Part shown: piece after piece, positions 34,234 to 43,791 of the stretch
Position numbering within the stretch: the first letter of the stretch is position 1
Layout: every line of letters starts with the position of its first letter
Source of the DNA: UBA6522 sp965237785
GTDB taxonomy: Bacteria; Pseudomonadota; Gammaproteobacteria; Steroidobacterales; Rariloculaceae
DNA: 64,000 nt
Assembly: GCA_965237785.1 (NCBI GenBank)
Contig: OZ250159.1
Location: 1 to 64,000 of the forward strand
Direction: 5' to 3'
The notes under the pieces: model-generated
What the model was told of the DNA's origin: nothing
The model's database searches: none
The model's input: only the letters and a program-made list of their open reading frames with translations
Position numbers and translations under genes: made by a program

Positions 34234-34524
34234 ATTGTAAATTTTGAATGGGACGAGACGAAAGACCTGCAAAATCAGAAAAAGCACGGTCTGTCGTTCA
34301 CGGAGGTGCGGCAACTATTTGAAATAGGTGACTATCTCGAAATCTTTGATGCAGCACATTCGGAGCACGAAGACCGTTTCATCGCGATCGGACCCATTGA
34401 GCGCGGCGTCGCAGTTGTCGTTTTCACTGAACGGGAAGAGGGCGTAATTAGAATCATCGGCGCTCGTTTGGCCGGGAGACGCGAGCGAGCTTTCTACTAT
34501 TCGAGAATGGGCTATTACAAATGA
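34234..34524 (+). CDS. brnT: BrnT-like toxin lacking a standard start codon
   Basis: The frame reads VNFEWDETKDLQNQKKHGLS, then FTEVRQLFE, SEHEDRFIAIG, VVVFTEREEGVIRIIGARLA and RRERAFYYSRMG, the order seen in BrnT ribonuclease toxins (family start M-x-FEWD; His of KKHG and the RRER block near the end). No ATG, GTG or TTG lies in frame between the stop at 34195 and the GTG at 34306, which would remove the first 24 residues. ATT at 34234 sits exactly where the family Met belongs. Its TGA overlaps the ATG of the downstream regulator (ATGA, 34521-34524). Either an AUU start keeps toxin levels low, or the gene is a mutant. Confidence 0.7.
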   Translation: MVNFEWDETKDLQNQKKHGLSFTEVRQLFEIGDYLEIFDAAHSEHEDRFIAIGPIERGVAVVVFTEREEGVIRIIGARLAGRRERAFYYSRMGYYK

Positions 34525-34811
34525 CAGATATACCGGAAGTTACAGACGAACAGTTGAAGACGGCGATTCCGGCGCGTTTACGCCAGCGACTCAGGCAGGG
34601 GCGCTTCGAGTCTGGAGAGGATATCGCCGCGCTGCGGCGTTTTATCGGCCTGACGCAGACAGAGTTTGCGAGGGCCGTGGAAATCAGTGTTCATACCCTT
34701 CGGAATTGGGAACAAGGCAGAAGAAAGCCGGAAGGTCCCGCGCTCGCGCTCCTGAGAATTGCGGCCCGACACCCAAGACTAATACGCGAGCACCTGGAAT
34801 CTGCAGCTTGA
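34521..34811 (+). CDS. XRE-type helix-turn-helix antitoxin
   Basis: 96 residues. The helix-turn-helix is IGLTQTEFARAVEISVHTLR followed by NWEQGRRKPEGPALALLRI, typical of HigA/NadS-like transcription repressors that pair with small toxins. The usual BrnT partner is the ribbon-helix-helix protein BrnA, so this is a variant pairing. Translationally coupled to the toxin. It probably represses its own operon; no operator could be confirmed, although AAGTCATTGACTT at about 34196-34208 is a short inverted repeat ahead of the toxin. Confidence 0.85.
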   Translation: MTDIPEVTDEQLKTAIPARLRQRLRQGRFESGEDIAALRRFIGLTQTEFARAVEISVHTLRNWEQGRRKPEGPALALLRIAARHPRLIREHLESAA

Positions 34812-35001
34812 CGACCTTTTTCACCAGCTTGCGTGATGGGGCCGTCTGCGGGCTGCCCTTGCGCAGTGTACTGACCCGCTTCGCCCTCTTGGTTCGTCTC
34901 GGATAGGGGGATCGTTGCAAACGCAATCGGCCACGGTCGCAAGTGGCGTCCTACCAGGGATATTTGTTGACTCCTTGCTGTCCAAGGAGTAGAAGCCTCG
35001 C

Positions 35002-36333
35002 ATGAATGGAAAACTGTCAAAGTTCGGTGAACGCTTCGCCCGGGAGACCGGGACAGCGCAGTTGATGGGCGATTTGGGACGGGCGATCGCCGAGGATCCG
35101 ACGGCGCTTCTGCTGGGCGGCGGCAACCCGGGGACGGTTCCCGAAATGCTCTCGCTGTTCCAGCGGCGTCTGCACGAAATCGCCGACAATCCGGACGAGA
35201 TCCAGCGGATGATGGGCAACTACTCCCATCCAAAGGGCGAAATCGGGTTTCGAAAGTCCCTGGCCCGGTTGCTCTCGCGCAAATACGGTTGGCCGCTGAC
35301 AGCCGACAATATCGCACTGACGTCCGGAAGCCAGACGGGGTTCTTCCAACTTTTCAACATGTTGGCCGGCGAGTTTTCCGGCGGCGGCCGCAAGCGCATT
35401 CTGTTGCCGATGACTCCGGAGTACGCCGGCTACAAGGACATCGGCTTGATCGACGATCTGTATGTCGCCCACCGGCCGGAGATCGAGGATCGGCCCGGAG
35501 GATTCTTCAAGTACCGGGTGAATTTCGATGCGCTACGAATCGACGAGGGCATCGCCGCGGTATGTGTTTCCCGCCCGACCAATCCCACCGGCAACATCAT
35601 CACCGACAGCGAACTGCATCAGCTTGACGCCATGGCGAAGGCGGCGGGCGTGCCGTTCATCATCGACAACGCTTACGGGGTGCCCTTCCCCCGAATCATC
35701 TACTCGGCCGCGACCCCGTTGTGGAACGAGAACGTCATTCTCTGCATGAGCCTTTCGAAGCTGGGGCTGCCGGGGATACGCACGGGAATCGTCATCGCCA
35801 GGGAGGAATTCATCGAGGCATTGGGCAACATGACTGCGGTTCAGAGCCTGACGATTCCGAGCACCGGCGCGGTTCTGGTGCAGCCGTGGGTGGAAAGCGG
35901 CGAGATCGAAGACATCGGCCGCCACGTTATCCAGTCGTTCTACCAGCGCAAGATGCAGTTTGCCTGCGACGTGGTCCAGCGCGAGTTCGAAGGCGTGCCC
36001 TTCAGGATTCATACGCCGGAGGGCGCTTTCTTCCTCTGGCTCTGGTTTCCGGAACTGCCCATTACCAGTGACGAGTTGTATCACCGACTGAAGGCCAGAA
36101 ACGTCCTGGTGATGTCTGGGCACCGGTTTTTCCCCGGGTTGAAGGAGCCGTGGCGTCACGCCGATGAGTGTCTTCGCCTGTCCTACGCCCAGGAGGACCG
36201 CGTAGTGGAGGAGGGCATGCGTATCATCGCCGAGGAGGTACGCAATCTCTATTCCGGGCGCGCCAGCGCGAGCGGTACCAAAACCGTCAGGCCGGCTCGC
36301 CGGATCGCTGCGAGAGCGATAGGGCTGAAATAG
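35002..36333 (+). CDS. avtA: Valine-pyruvate aminotransferase
   Basis: 443 residues, PLP fold type I. AvtA pattern: FARETGTAQLMGDLG at the start, LGGGNPGTVPEM, MMGNYSHPKGEIGFRKSLA, LTSGSQTGFFQLFNMLAGEF, VSRPTNPTGNIITD, IIDNAYGVPFPRI and the Schiff-base Lys in CMSLSKLGLPGIRTG. It exchanges amino groups among valine, alanine and 2-oxo acids. ATG at 35002 is preceded by AAGGAG. The 190 bases between the antitoxin and avtA hold no gene. A 25-residue basic tail (VRPARRIAARAIGLK) extends past the family end. Confidence 0.92.
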   Translation: MNGKLSKFGERFARETGTAQLMGDLGRAIAEDPTALLLGGGNPGTVPEMLSLFQRRLHEIADNPDEIQRMMGNYSHPKGEIGFRKSLARLLSRKYGWPLTADNIALTSGSQTGFFQLFNMLAGEFSGGGRKRILLPMTPEYAGYKDIGLIDDLYVAHRPEIEDRPGGFFKYRVNFDALRIDEGIAAVCVSRPTNPTGNIITDSELHQLDAMAKAAGVPFIIDNAYGVPFPRIIYSAATPLWNENVILCMSLSKLGLPGIRTGIVIAREEFIEALGNMTAVQSLTIPSTGAVLVQPWVESGEIEDIGRHVIQSFYQRKMQFACDVVQREFEGVPFRIHTPEGAFFLWLWFPELPITSDELYHRLKARNVLVMSGHRFFPGLKEPWRHADECLRLSYAQEDRVVEEGMRIIAEEVRNLYSGRASASGTKTVRPARRIAARAIGLK

Positions 36334-36411
36334 CAACGCTCTCGTCAGACCCGGGTCGGCTCCTGTTCGACGCGCTTCAGGGGTACGAGAATGGTTTCGA
36401 TGTGCACCATG

Positions 36412-39400
36412 TCAACCGGCGTGGCTGACAACCCTGCCACGCCAGATTCCGTTATGGTTATAGGCTCGCCAGGCCCACGGGATCCACCGCAGTAACGCGA
36501 AGCTGAGCCACAGGGCCCAGGCAAGCATGGCAATTCGGTAAAACCATATTGAAATGGTAACCGCGCCTGCGACCGGAGTAGCGCTGGCAGCCCGATCGGA
36601 AAACCACGTCATCGGTCCCAGACCGCTCGGTGCGGTGATTTGCATGTCCGGCTCGCCGAGGAGACCACCTGGAATGGATGCCACGACGGCCGCCAGGGTA
36701 ATAACCGTCAAGAGACCCAGACCGATTTGCATTGCGTTGAATGATTGTCTTGTCAACTCGACCTGCGTTTGTCCGCGCCAACTGAGGATGAAGGCCCACG
36801 AGGCGAATAGCAGCAGGATCGGCCAGGCGAAAGTCGATAGCCCAATTCCCAACAACAACCACTCGCGGGTACGGAGTGGACTCCAGGCGAATCGGCCAAG
36901 CAGCACCGCACCGAGCCCCAGCAACAGTAGTTCCGGCCAATACAGGACAGCGGGCCCCAAGGTCGGACCGAAAGCGTAGACGACCCATCTGTTTGGAGGA
37001 AGCTCAATCCGCGAATATAGATTGCTGGCTCCCACACCGAGGTTCACCTGGGGCAGGACCGAGTTCAGGCCGACACCCTGGGGCATTCGCCAACTGACTT
37101 CAACGGTATGGAATCCGGGGCTGATGGGTATCTCCAGGCGGTTACCCTCCAGCCTCAGGGGAATCTCCGCCGAGTCGATGAACACACCATCGAGCTCACT
37201 GTCCTCGGGGAGTTGCAAGACATGTTGCATGCCCCGGGTGCTGCGGTAGTCCAGTTCCAATGTGAGCGCGGATGATCGATCCCCCACGCGCATTGTGTAA
37301 TCTACTTCGTCAATGGCGATCGTATCGCCCGAACTCGGTTGCGGTTGTGTCAGAGAGAGAGTCAACGTCTCTCCGGGCCTTGGATCGTATTCGGGCACGA
37401 AAAACGGGTTGAAGGTTTCCAGGGGTGGGGTACGAGGAATTCCGTCGAACTGGACATTCCAAACGGGACTGATAACGAATCGCCAGCGCTCGGTCCATGG
37501 AACATCCTCCGGTGCCGTCAGCGCCAGGCTCTCCGCCGTGGGCAGCCGGGACTCCCACTCGGCGTAGTCCTCGGCTGGTTCCAGGGCGATCAGGGCTCGA
37601 CCGTCGCTGACTTCGATGCCGGGCGACACGACGACCTCGCCGGGCAGCAAGTTAACCGCCAGGGTAAAAGCGCCGTCTGTCGGCGCGATACGCCTGACCT
37701 CGGTCCATACAGACCAATTCAGGCCGAGGGTGATGTTACGTACCACGCTGACGTACGGTGAAAACGAAGTGGCCGGGGTTCCATCGTCATCCGCGGTGTC
37801 CGGCTCCTCCTGGCGCACGAGTTCCAGTGCACCCGAGAGGAGTTGGCCATCGACGATTCCCACCGTCTCCCATTCGGGCGTATCGACTTCGATGTGCCTC
37901 GGTACCAGGGGGAACGGAAGGGAGAAACTGTTTTCGCCGGGTACCGGTCCCAGCAGAACGACTTCGTGTACGCCTTCTTCCAGGCGGATCCAGGACGTCC
38001 CACCCGGGTATCGGTAAAGCTGTGAGGCAGGCTGGCCATTGACGACGATGGAATCGGCACGCCATCCCGCGGTGGATCCGGGCATGGGCACCGCGACAGA
38101 ACTCTCCACGGCAACAATTGAGTCGATGCTCAACGTTGACTCTCGGAGTGTCACCCGTGCCCGGGTGATCTCGGCGCAGGCGGGGTGACAGGGGTGGGGT
38201 GCAACCAATCGGCGCTGGAGTTCCTGCAGCAGACCTGGCGATGGGAACTCGCTCATCTCCTGGGCCGGGCTTTCCTGGGGCATTATCAGCATGGCGAGAA
38301 CAACCGGCACAGCACTTCGGCCGACAAAAAACCTTCGCCGCACCTGGCTGATGTGTGGCCGCAGCAGGAAGTACAGCAGCGCAAGCACGGAGACAACGCC
38401 GAAGATGCGCCATGCGGCAACCAACCACGGGCCGAATATCACCATTCGAAATGACTGTGCGGCTTCTACCGGGCCGCTCCACGCGAGCGTATAGCTGTTC
38501 CAGGTCCAGTCCGGCAATCCCGGCCCCGTCTGTACCACGGCACCCGGGAGATAGCGCGGAAGCGTGTCGCCGATCTGCGATGCCGATACGACCACCTCTT
38601 CCAGAGCCGAACTTTCTGGCGGGGCGCGGGAAAACCTCACCTGATCCCTGAGACGATCCTGTGCGAACAAGGTGATTTCACGAAGGTCCCCGCGCTCCTG
38701 CTCGAGCTGAGAAAAGACCACCGCTCTGGTCTGCACGGTGACAAAGGGTACGAGCGCGACGATCAATGCGAGCAGGCTGGCGTTGCGGTACCAGCGCCCG
38801 AACGTCCGCAGCCGCCCCACCGGTGCTGCTTGAAGCATCCCCACCGCCACCAGCGCGTTGAGCCACAACCACCGTGGCGCGAAAGGCTCGTGGAACACCA
38901 GCACCATGGCGATCAACGCCGCGATTCCCGCGCCTGCGCCCATAAGCTGCCAGGCCGCCACAGCAACGATGAGCACCAGGAAAATGTCCAGCAGCCTCCA
39001 ACTGTTGAGCCACGCACCGACCGCCGCGTCCGCGCCGGGGGCCGCCATCAGCCGATGTGCGGGGGGTAGATTCAGCGTGGTCACCGCGCTGTCGAACGAC
39101 TGCAGGTAGCCTGTGACGGCCAGGCTTCGATGGGGACCGGTTCGCGCCGTTGCCATCACCGACAATTGCGGGTCGCGAAGCTCCACACCCTGAACGCCCG
39201 GGTCCTCGCCCTCAGTGACCAACAGGGTTTCGCCGTCGACGGTAGCCATGGTCATCACATATGGGTCTGCCATGTCGAGCCGCCAATCGCGGTGCATCGA
39301 GCCCTGAACGGTATCTTCGGCGGTGAATCCGCTTCCGTCGAAGTCCAGCCACAGATTACGTCTGAGGTGGAGCGCATTGCGCGTATCGGCGTCGTTGCGG

Positions 39401-40422
39401 CTTCGTTCGACCAGGTTCAGCGACTGCCCGGCAATGACCTGGTAGGCCGGAAAGTCTCCCCACTCCGGGGGGATGCCGGCAAGTGCGGCGTCGATCGCGG
39501 GTGCGCCCTCAAGCCCCGCGACGCGCAATCGCGGATTTCCCTGAAAGCTCCAGATTTCCTCCTCCGGCCACGGTTCGACGGCCTGCGCAACGTCCAGTTG
39601 TCCGATAGTATTCGGGGCACGGGAGACGAACGACAACGTCCAGCGGCCAGGGCTGACCTGTATTCTCAGTGTGCCGTCCTCGTCCAACCGGGCGGGCAGT
39701 TCCGAATCCAGCCGCTCGCCTGTGAATGCGGGCAGAAGTGCACCGGAAAGCGCGACCTCGCGGTTCTGCCCGGCGACGTCCACTTGAATCAATGATTCCA
39801 GCGTGATGGGAAGATCATCCCTCAGCAACCGGTACACGATGACATCGAGCCGGTCTTCTTCCAAAACGCCATCCGGTCGAATCCCAAGCCAAAGCGTACC
39901 GTCTTCGAGTTCCGGAATGGCCACCCGGGCGCCGTCCAATTGCAACGAGATCAATGCGCTTTCCGCGGGAATTGCGATCGACGCCGGACGGCTGTTCCAG
40001 ACCAGCGCCCCGCTTACCCGGTGCAAACCGGGCTCGAGTCGAATCGATGGGCGATCGCCCCAGGTCACCACCGCCGCGGAGGCGGCGTCAGCAACGACGT
40101 CAATCGGCCAGTTCGCCGGATCCCCCGGCAGCGGTATCCAGTCGTCGGCAAACAGCTCCCATTCCTGGTTGAAGGTTGCTCCAGACTCCGTGACATTCAG
40201 TGACAACTCGCCGGGCCAGGCGCAAACGTGGTTCGCGGGTTCCCCGGGTTGGAAACCATCAAGCGCCGGACACGCGTGGAATTCCTGACCATACAGGACC
40301 CAATCGCGCCAGGGCTCAAGCGCCTCGGGAACATCGATCTGACCGTGGCTTGAGCCCGTTCCGAAACTTCCGATAAGCAGCGCAAGGCACGCTGCAATCA
40401 CATTCGGTCTCACTGCACTCAC
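36412..40422 (-). CDS. Very large exported/membrane protein of unknown function
   Basis: 1336 residues. Signal peptide at 1-27 (ending SSHG-QI), a long beta-rich extracytoplasmic region (about 28-475), a cluster of about four membrane helices (480-570), a helix near 690-710, a second beta-rich region starting with a signal-like hydrophobic stretch ending SPAQEMSEF, and four to five C-terminal helices. Recurrent beta patterns such as LEPGLHRVSGALVW, VSPGRWTLSFVSR and ISPGFHTVEVSWR suggest repeated jelly-roll-like domains. A central EEVVVSASQIG resembles a TonB box but is not followed by a plug. No known family recognised. It ends 78 bases from avtA, convergent. Confidence 0.75.
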   Translation of the reverse strand: MSAVRPNVIAACLALLIGSFGTGSSHGQIDVPEALEPWRDWVLYGQEFHACPALDGFQPGEPANHVCAWPGELSLNVTESGATFNQEWELFADDWIPLPGDPANWPIDVVADAASAAVVTWGDRPSIRLEPGLHRVSGALVWNSRPASIAIPAESALISLQLDGARVAIPELEDGTLWLGIRPDGVLEEDRLDVIVYRLLRDDLPITLESLIQVDVAGQNREVALSGALLPAFTGERLDSELPARLDEDGTLRIQVSPGRWTLSFVSRAPNTIGQLDVAQAVEPWPEEEIWSFQGNPRLRVAGLEGAPAIDAALAGIPPEWGDFPAYQVIAGQSLNLVERSRNDADTRNALHLRRNLWLDFDGSGFTAEDTVQGSMHRDWRLDMADPYVMTMATVDGETLLVTEGEDPGVQGVELRDPQLSVMATARTGPHRSLAVTGYLQSFDSAVTTLNLPPAHRLMAAPGADAAVGAWLNSWRLLDIFLVLIVAVAAWQLMGAGAGIAALIAMVLVFHEPFAPRWLWLNALVAVGMLQAAPVGRLRTFGRWYRNASLLALIVALVPFVTVQTRAVVFSQLEQERGDLREITLFAQDRLRDQVRFSRAPPESSALEEVVVSASQIGDTLPRYLPGAVVQTGPGLPDWTWNSYTLAWSGPVEAAQSFRMVIFGPWLVAAWRIFGVVSVLALLYFLLRPHISQVRRRFFVGRSAVPVVLAMLIMPQESPAQEMSEFPSPGLLQELQRRLVAPHPCHPACAEITRARVTLRESTLSIDSIVAVESSVAVPMPGSTAGWRADSIVVNGQPASQLYRYPGGTSWIRLEEGVHEVVLLGPVPGENSFSLPFPLVPRHIEVDTPEWETVGIVDGQLLSGALELVRQEEPDTADDDGTPATSFSPYVSVVRNITLGLNWSVWTEVRRIAPTDGAFTLAVNLLPGEVVVSPGIEVSDGRALIALEPAEDYAEWESRLPTAESLALTAPEDVPWTERWRFVISPVWNVQFDGIPRTPPLETFNPFFVPEYDPRPGETLTLSLTQPQPSSGDTIAIDEVDYTMRVGDRSSALTLELDYRSTRGMQHVLQLPEDSELDGVFIDSAEIPLRLEGNRLEIPISPGFHTVEVSWRMPQGVGLNSVLPQVNLGVGASNLYSRIELPPNRWVVYAFGPTLGPAVLYWPELLLLGLGAVLLGRFAWSPLRTREWLLLGIGLSTFAWPILLLFASWAFILSWRGQTQVELTRQSFNAMQIGLGLLTVITLAAVVASIPGGLLGEPDMQITAPSGLGPMTWFSDRAASATPVAGAVTISIWFYRIAMLAWALWLSFALLRWIPWAWRAYNHNGIWRGRVVSHAG

Positions 40423-40497
40423 TGTAATACCCGGTTCGCGTCAGCGCGTGGTTTGCAAGCGGCTAACTCATGACGCGGATTCTGAGATTAGTGCGCG

Positions 40498-41784
40498 TCA
40501 CTCCCACGCACTGTAGTGCGGGCTACCGATCACGTAGTCGGGGTTCGCGCCCTCCCGCGGCACGAATTTCTGTACGCCGCCCTTGTTGTCCACCTGGGCC
40601 AGGTACAGGTTGCCTTCCTGATCCACGCTCATGCCATGCACGCCGGCGATGCCGCCGGGGAAATCGCCGTAGGTGCCCCAGGAGTAGAGGAAGTTGCCGT
40701 CAAGATCGTACTTGAGGATCTTGTGGCTGCTGCGGTCCGCGGCCCACAGATACCCGTCTTCGGTGATGATGAACATGTGCACGTTGGCGGGCCGCGCCCC
40801 CACGCTCCACTCGAAAAGGTACGTTCCGTTCTCATCGAAAACCTGGATTCGGCGGTTGCCGCGATCATTCACGAACACCCTTTGAGTGGCCGGATCGACG
40901 GCGACGCCGTGGACGTTATTCCAGTATGCGGGACGCATTTCGTCGGGCGTCGTGCCCCTTTCGCCCCAGGAGGTCAGGTAATTGCCATCGGCGTCGAACT
41001 TGACCACGCGGGTGCCGTTGTACCCGTCGGCAACAACGAAACTGCTGTCGGGAAACCAGGCCATGAACGTCGGGCGGTTGAAATGGGTTTCATCGGCGCC
41101 CAATTCGCCGTAGGTTCCGATGGTCTGTACCAAGGTGGTGCCGTCATTGGTGAACTTGTGGATGACGTGCTTGTGGTCGTCGATGATCCACACGTGTTTT
41201 TCGGGATCGTAGGGGTTGATGGCGACGTAGTGCGGGCGTTGCAGCATGGAGTCCCACTGGTCCCAAGACTCCACTACGTTGCCCTCGCGATCGAAGACCA
41301 GGATGCAGTATTGCCAGCGGGCATCGATCCCGAGCCGGCCGCCGGCCTCGATCCAGCCGGTAATCCCTTCTTCGGCCAATCCGCCGGTGCCGCCGCTGCC
41401 CGGGATGCTGACCCGGGTCGCGTTGCGCCAGATACCGGTTGGCGGAAAGGTCAGGCTCGGGCCGATCTCCGGGACGCGCCGGTTTTGCGGCGGATCGATC
41501 CTCGGCAACAGGCCGCGTTGCAGGTAGAACACCCGATCCGGGCTTTCGGCAAAGACGCTCTGCCCGGCGCCAAAGGTCCAGCCCTCCGCGCCGGGTAGCC
41601 CCGATATGTCACGCGGCCAATCGGCCGCCACGTCGTAGGCGCCGAACATGTCCTGACCACCGGTCTGACCCGGTACGGCCGCATAACTGTTGGAAGTCGC
41701 TTCCTGGGACGCTGCTGTATTCAGCAGACCCGCGGCGAGACCGGCGAAGGTGGCCAGCGCGATGGTGATCGCATTCCGAAACAT
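40498..41784 (-). CDS. Exported NHL-repeat beta-propeller protein
   Basis: 428 residues. Signal peptide (cleavage near AAS-QE) then six-bladed propeller repeats with the NHL consensus: HYVAINPYDPEKHVWIIDD, NRPTFMAWFPDSSFVVADG, VHGVAVDPATQRVFVNDRG, VHMFIITEDGYLWAADRSS and VHGMSVDQEGNLYLAQVDN. Such propellers resemble the lyase half of peptidylglycine alpha-amidating enzymes and often act as binding scaffolds; catalysis is not shown. It lies 75 bases after (upstream on the minus strand of) the large membrane protein and may be co-transcribed with it. Confidence 0.85.
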   Translation of the reverse strand: MFRNAITIALATFAGLAAGLLNTAASQEATSNSYAAVPGQTGGQDMFGAYDVAADWPRDISGLPGAEGWTFGAGQSVFAESPDRVFYLQRGLLPRIDPPQNRRVPEIGPSLTFPPTGIWRNATRVSIPGSGGTGGLAEEGITGWIEAGGRLGIDARWQYCILVFDREGNVVESWDQWDSMLQRPHYVAINPYDPEKHVWIIDDHKHVIHKFTNDGTTLVQTIGTYGELGADETHFNRPTFMAWFPDSSFVVADGYNGTRVVKFDADGNYLTSWGERGTTPDEMRPAYWNNVHGVAVDPATQRVFVNDRGNRRIQVFDENGTYLFEWSVGARPANVHMFIITEDGYLWAADRSSHKILKYDLDGNFLYSWGTYGDFPGGIAGVHGMSVDQEGNLYLAQVDNKGGVQKFVPREGANPDYVIGSPHYSAWE

Positions 41785-41905
41785 TTCATTCTCCCGTAAG
41801 GCAGGCAGGCGGCTAACGGCTTTCTGCCCGGCACGTTGTCTTATGAATTTGCCGCTCTATTCTGCGCCAAAACGCCGCTATCTCAAAATTCCATGAGGCT
41901 GCGAC

Positions 41906-43198
41906 TCATTCGCCTCGCGCCGACAGGCGTGCCAGTGACCGGCCCCGGTGGGCGCCCATGTTCAGCGGCACATCATGAACCCGCAATATGTCGACACCCT
42001 GGTCGCACAGGTCCAGCGACAGGCTCGCCGTTGCCGCGTCTCGGGCGGCCATGTCATCGCCGACCAGGGGTTTGAGAAACGATTTTCGAGAGTGCCCCAC
42101 CAACACGCGGAATCCATGCCGGCGCAATTCACCGGCGCGGCGCAACAGTTCAATGGATTGGGAGGGGTTCTTGCCGAACCCGATGCCGGGATCGATGATG
42201 ATCCGGTTGAGGTCCAGGCCCGCCTTGCTCCACAAGTTGGCGCGCTCCGACAGCCATTGTTCAATCGCTTCGAGCGGATCCGCATCCGGCGGCAGCGTCC
42301 TGCCCGTGTCGACGGGCAGCGAAAGCTGATGCATGGCAATCCAATCCACGCGGCTGCCGCGGGCCATCTCGATCATTCGCGGGTCACGGAGACCGCCGAC
42401 GTCGTTGACGATGTTCACACCCAGCGCCAATGCCTTGCGTGCCGTTGCCGGGTGGTATGTGTCGATACTGATGAGCGGACCGAGCGGATCTTCGCCGTAC
42501 CTGTCGACAAGCCGCTCAAGTACAGGTCCCACGCGCTCCCATTCAGCATCACCGTCCAATGGATTTGCCCCCGGCCGGGTGGATTCCCCACCCACGTCAA
42601 TGATGTGTACGCCCGACTCCAACATGGTATTGACGTGGGACTCGATGGATTCCCAACCGAGGAATTGGCCGCCGTCGGAGAACGAATCGGGCGTCACATT
42701 GACGATGCCCATCCACAGCGGGATATGGTCCGGCAGCCGGCGGGAACATTCCAGCAACGTTGCCCCGTTGGCGCCCGGCGGTACGAGTCCGGGCTCAAGG
42801 GCCACCAGCGGCGTGAGCACGAAGTTCCGCTCCCGCAGGCCCGTGTGGGGAATCGTCAGCGATTCGGTGTGCAGTTGCTCGTTCCCCCACAGCAGCATGT
42901 CGATGTCCATCGGCCGCGGTGACCAGCGTGGCCCCGGCGCGCGCCCGAGTTGCTGCTCGATCTCGACGGTCCAACCGCGAACCGCCTGTGGCGACGCCTC
43001 GGTCTCGCACTGCACCGCGAGATTCAGGTAGGGTCGGTCCCACTCCGGCGCGGATCCCCTCGGCAAGAGCGCCGGCGATTCAACCACCGGGGAGATGCGC
43101 CCCAAGACCAGTTCCCGCTCTGAGAGCAGCTTCAGCGCGCGCGCCAGGTTTGCACGCCGGTCGCCCAGATTCGAGCCCAGTCCCAGATAGATTTCCAC
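41906..43198 (-). CDS. Bifunctional FolK-FolP (HPPK-DHPS) fusion
   Basis: 430 residues. Residues 1 to about 150 are 6-hydroxymethyl-dihydropterin pyrophosphokinase: YLGLGSNLGDRRANL, then PRWSPRPMDIDMLLWG and LRERNFVLTPLVALEP. Residues about 160-430 are dihydropteroate synthase: MGIVNVTPDSFSDGG, IIDVGGESTRPGA, ISIDTYHPATA, IVNDVGGL, IIDPGIGFGKN and VLVGHSRKSFL, ending DILRVHDV. The two consecutive steps of folate synthesis are thus on one chain; such fusions are known from plants, fungi, Chlamydia and Francisella but most proteobacteria keep them apart. Divergent from the cytochrome gene, with start codons almost touching. Confidence 0.93.
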   Translation of the reverse strand: MEIYLGLGSNLGDRRANLARALKLLSERELVLGRISPVVESPALLPRGSAPEWDRPYLNLAVQCETEASPQAVRGWTVEIEQQLGRAPGPRWSPRPMDIDMLLWGNEQLHTESLTIPHTGLRERNFVLTPLVALEPGLVPPGANGATLLECSRRLPDHIPLWMGIVNVTPDSFSDGGQFLGWESIESHVNTMLESGVHIIDVGGESTRPGANPLDGDAEWERVGPVLERLVDRYGEDPLGPLISIDTYHPATARKALALGVNIVNDVGGLRDPRMIEMARGSRVDWIAMHQLSLPVDTGRTLPPDADPLEAIEQWLSERANLWSKAGLDLNRIIIDPGIGFGKNPSQSIELLRRAGELRRHGFRVLVGHSRKSFLKPLVGDDMAARDAATASLSLDLCDQGVDILRVHDVPLNMGAHRGRSLARLSARGE

Positions 43199-43289
43199 AG
43201 TGATAGCTTACAATGACGGCATGCTTCACGGGCCACTGTCGCTCTCCCCATCTACCGGGGCATTCAAGCAGCGCGTATTGCCGGAACCT

Positions 43290-43775
43290 ATGCGATGTGA
43301 CCGGTGCGCCGGCAAACTTCGCCGCGTCCTGGGGGCAGTTACGGCCGTCGCGCTGTTCACCGGGGGACTCAGCGGTAGCGCCCAGAGTCCGGCGCGCCTT
43401 TCGGAGACGGATGGTTCGCCCGCGTACACCGTGAATTGCGCGCAGGGCGCTCGGGACGCGGGCGGCTGCACCGTTGATCGGGTTACCTACGTTGGTTGGC
43501 AGGTATTCCATCGCACGTGCCACGTGTGTCACGCAATGGATGCCGTGGGCAGCGACTTCGCACCGAACCTTTTGTCCCGCATGGGCAAGATGGACAGTCG
43601 GACGTTTCTGAGCGCCATGGAGACGGGCTACGCCGGAGATGCGGAGATGCCTCCCTGGGGACAAGACCCGGACGTGCGTCCCTACTACCTTGAGTTGTGG
43701 GCATACTTGTCCGCGCGCGCCAATGGCGATTTGCCGCGCGGCGAGCCGCGGCGGGCAGCAGGTTCGTCAAACTAG
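43290..43775 (+). CDS. Small periplasmic c-type cytochrome
   Basis: About 161 residues from ATG 43290; the open frame begins at 43200, but MRCDRCAGKLRRVLGAVTAV followed by ALFTGGLSGSAQS is a natural basic-hydrophobic signal peptide. One haem site, CHVCH, is followed by an axial Met in DAEMPPWG, the class I monohaem layout. A short Cys-containing insert (NCAQGARDAGGC) precedes it and may form a disulfide. It probably carries electrons for a periplasmic dehydrogenase; none is adjacent. It ends 16 bases before the dehydratase gene. Confidence 0.8.
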   Translation: MRCDRCAGKLRRVLGAVTAVALFTGGLSGSAQSPARLSETDGSPAYTVNCAQGARDAGGCTVDRVTYVGWQVFHRTCHVCHAMDAVGSDFAPNLLSRMGKMDSRTFLSAMETGYAGDAEMPPWGQDPDVRPYYLELWAYLSARANGDLPRGEPRRAAGSSN

Positions 43776-43791
43776 CCCACATGGCGCATTA

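Noticed and set aside
34217..34240. Fur box before the BrnT gene (CTTATCATTTGC)
   Set aside because: Only one half resembles the feo site; no inverted partner.
38580..38620. TonB box in the large membrane protein (EEVVVSASQI)
   Set aside because: No plug or barrel follows, and it lies mid-chain; kept only as a curiosity.
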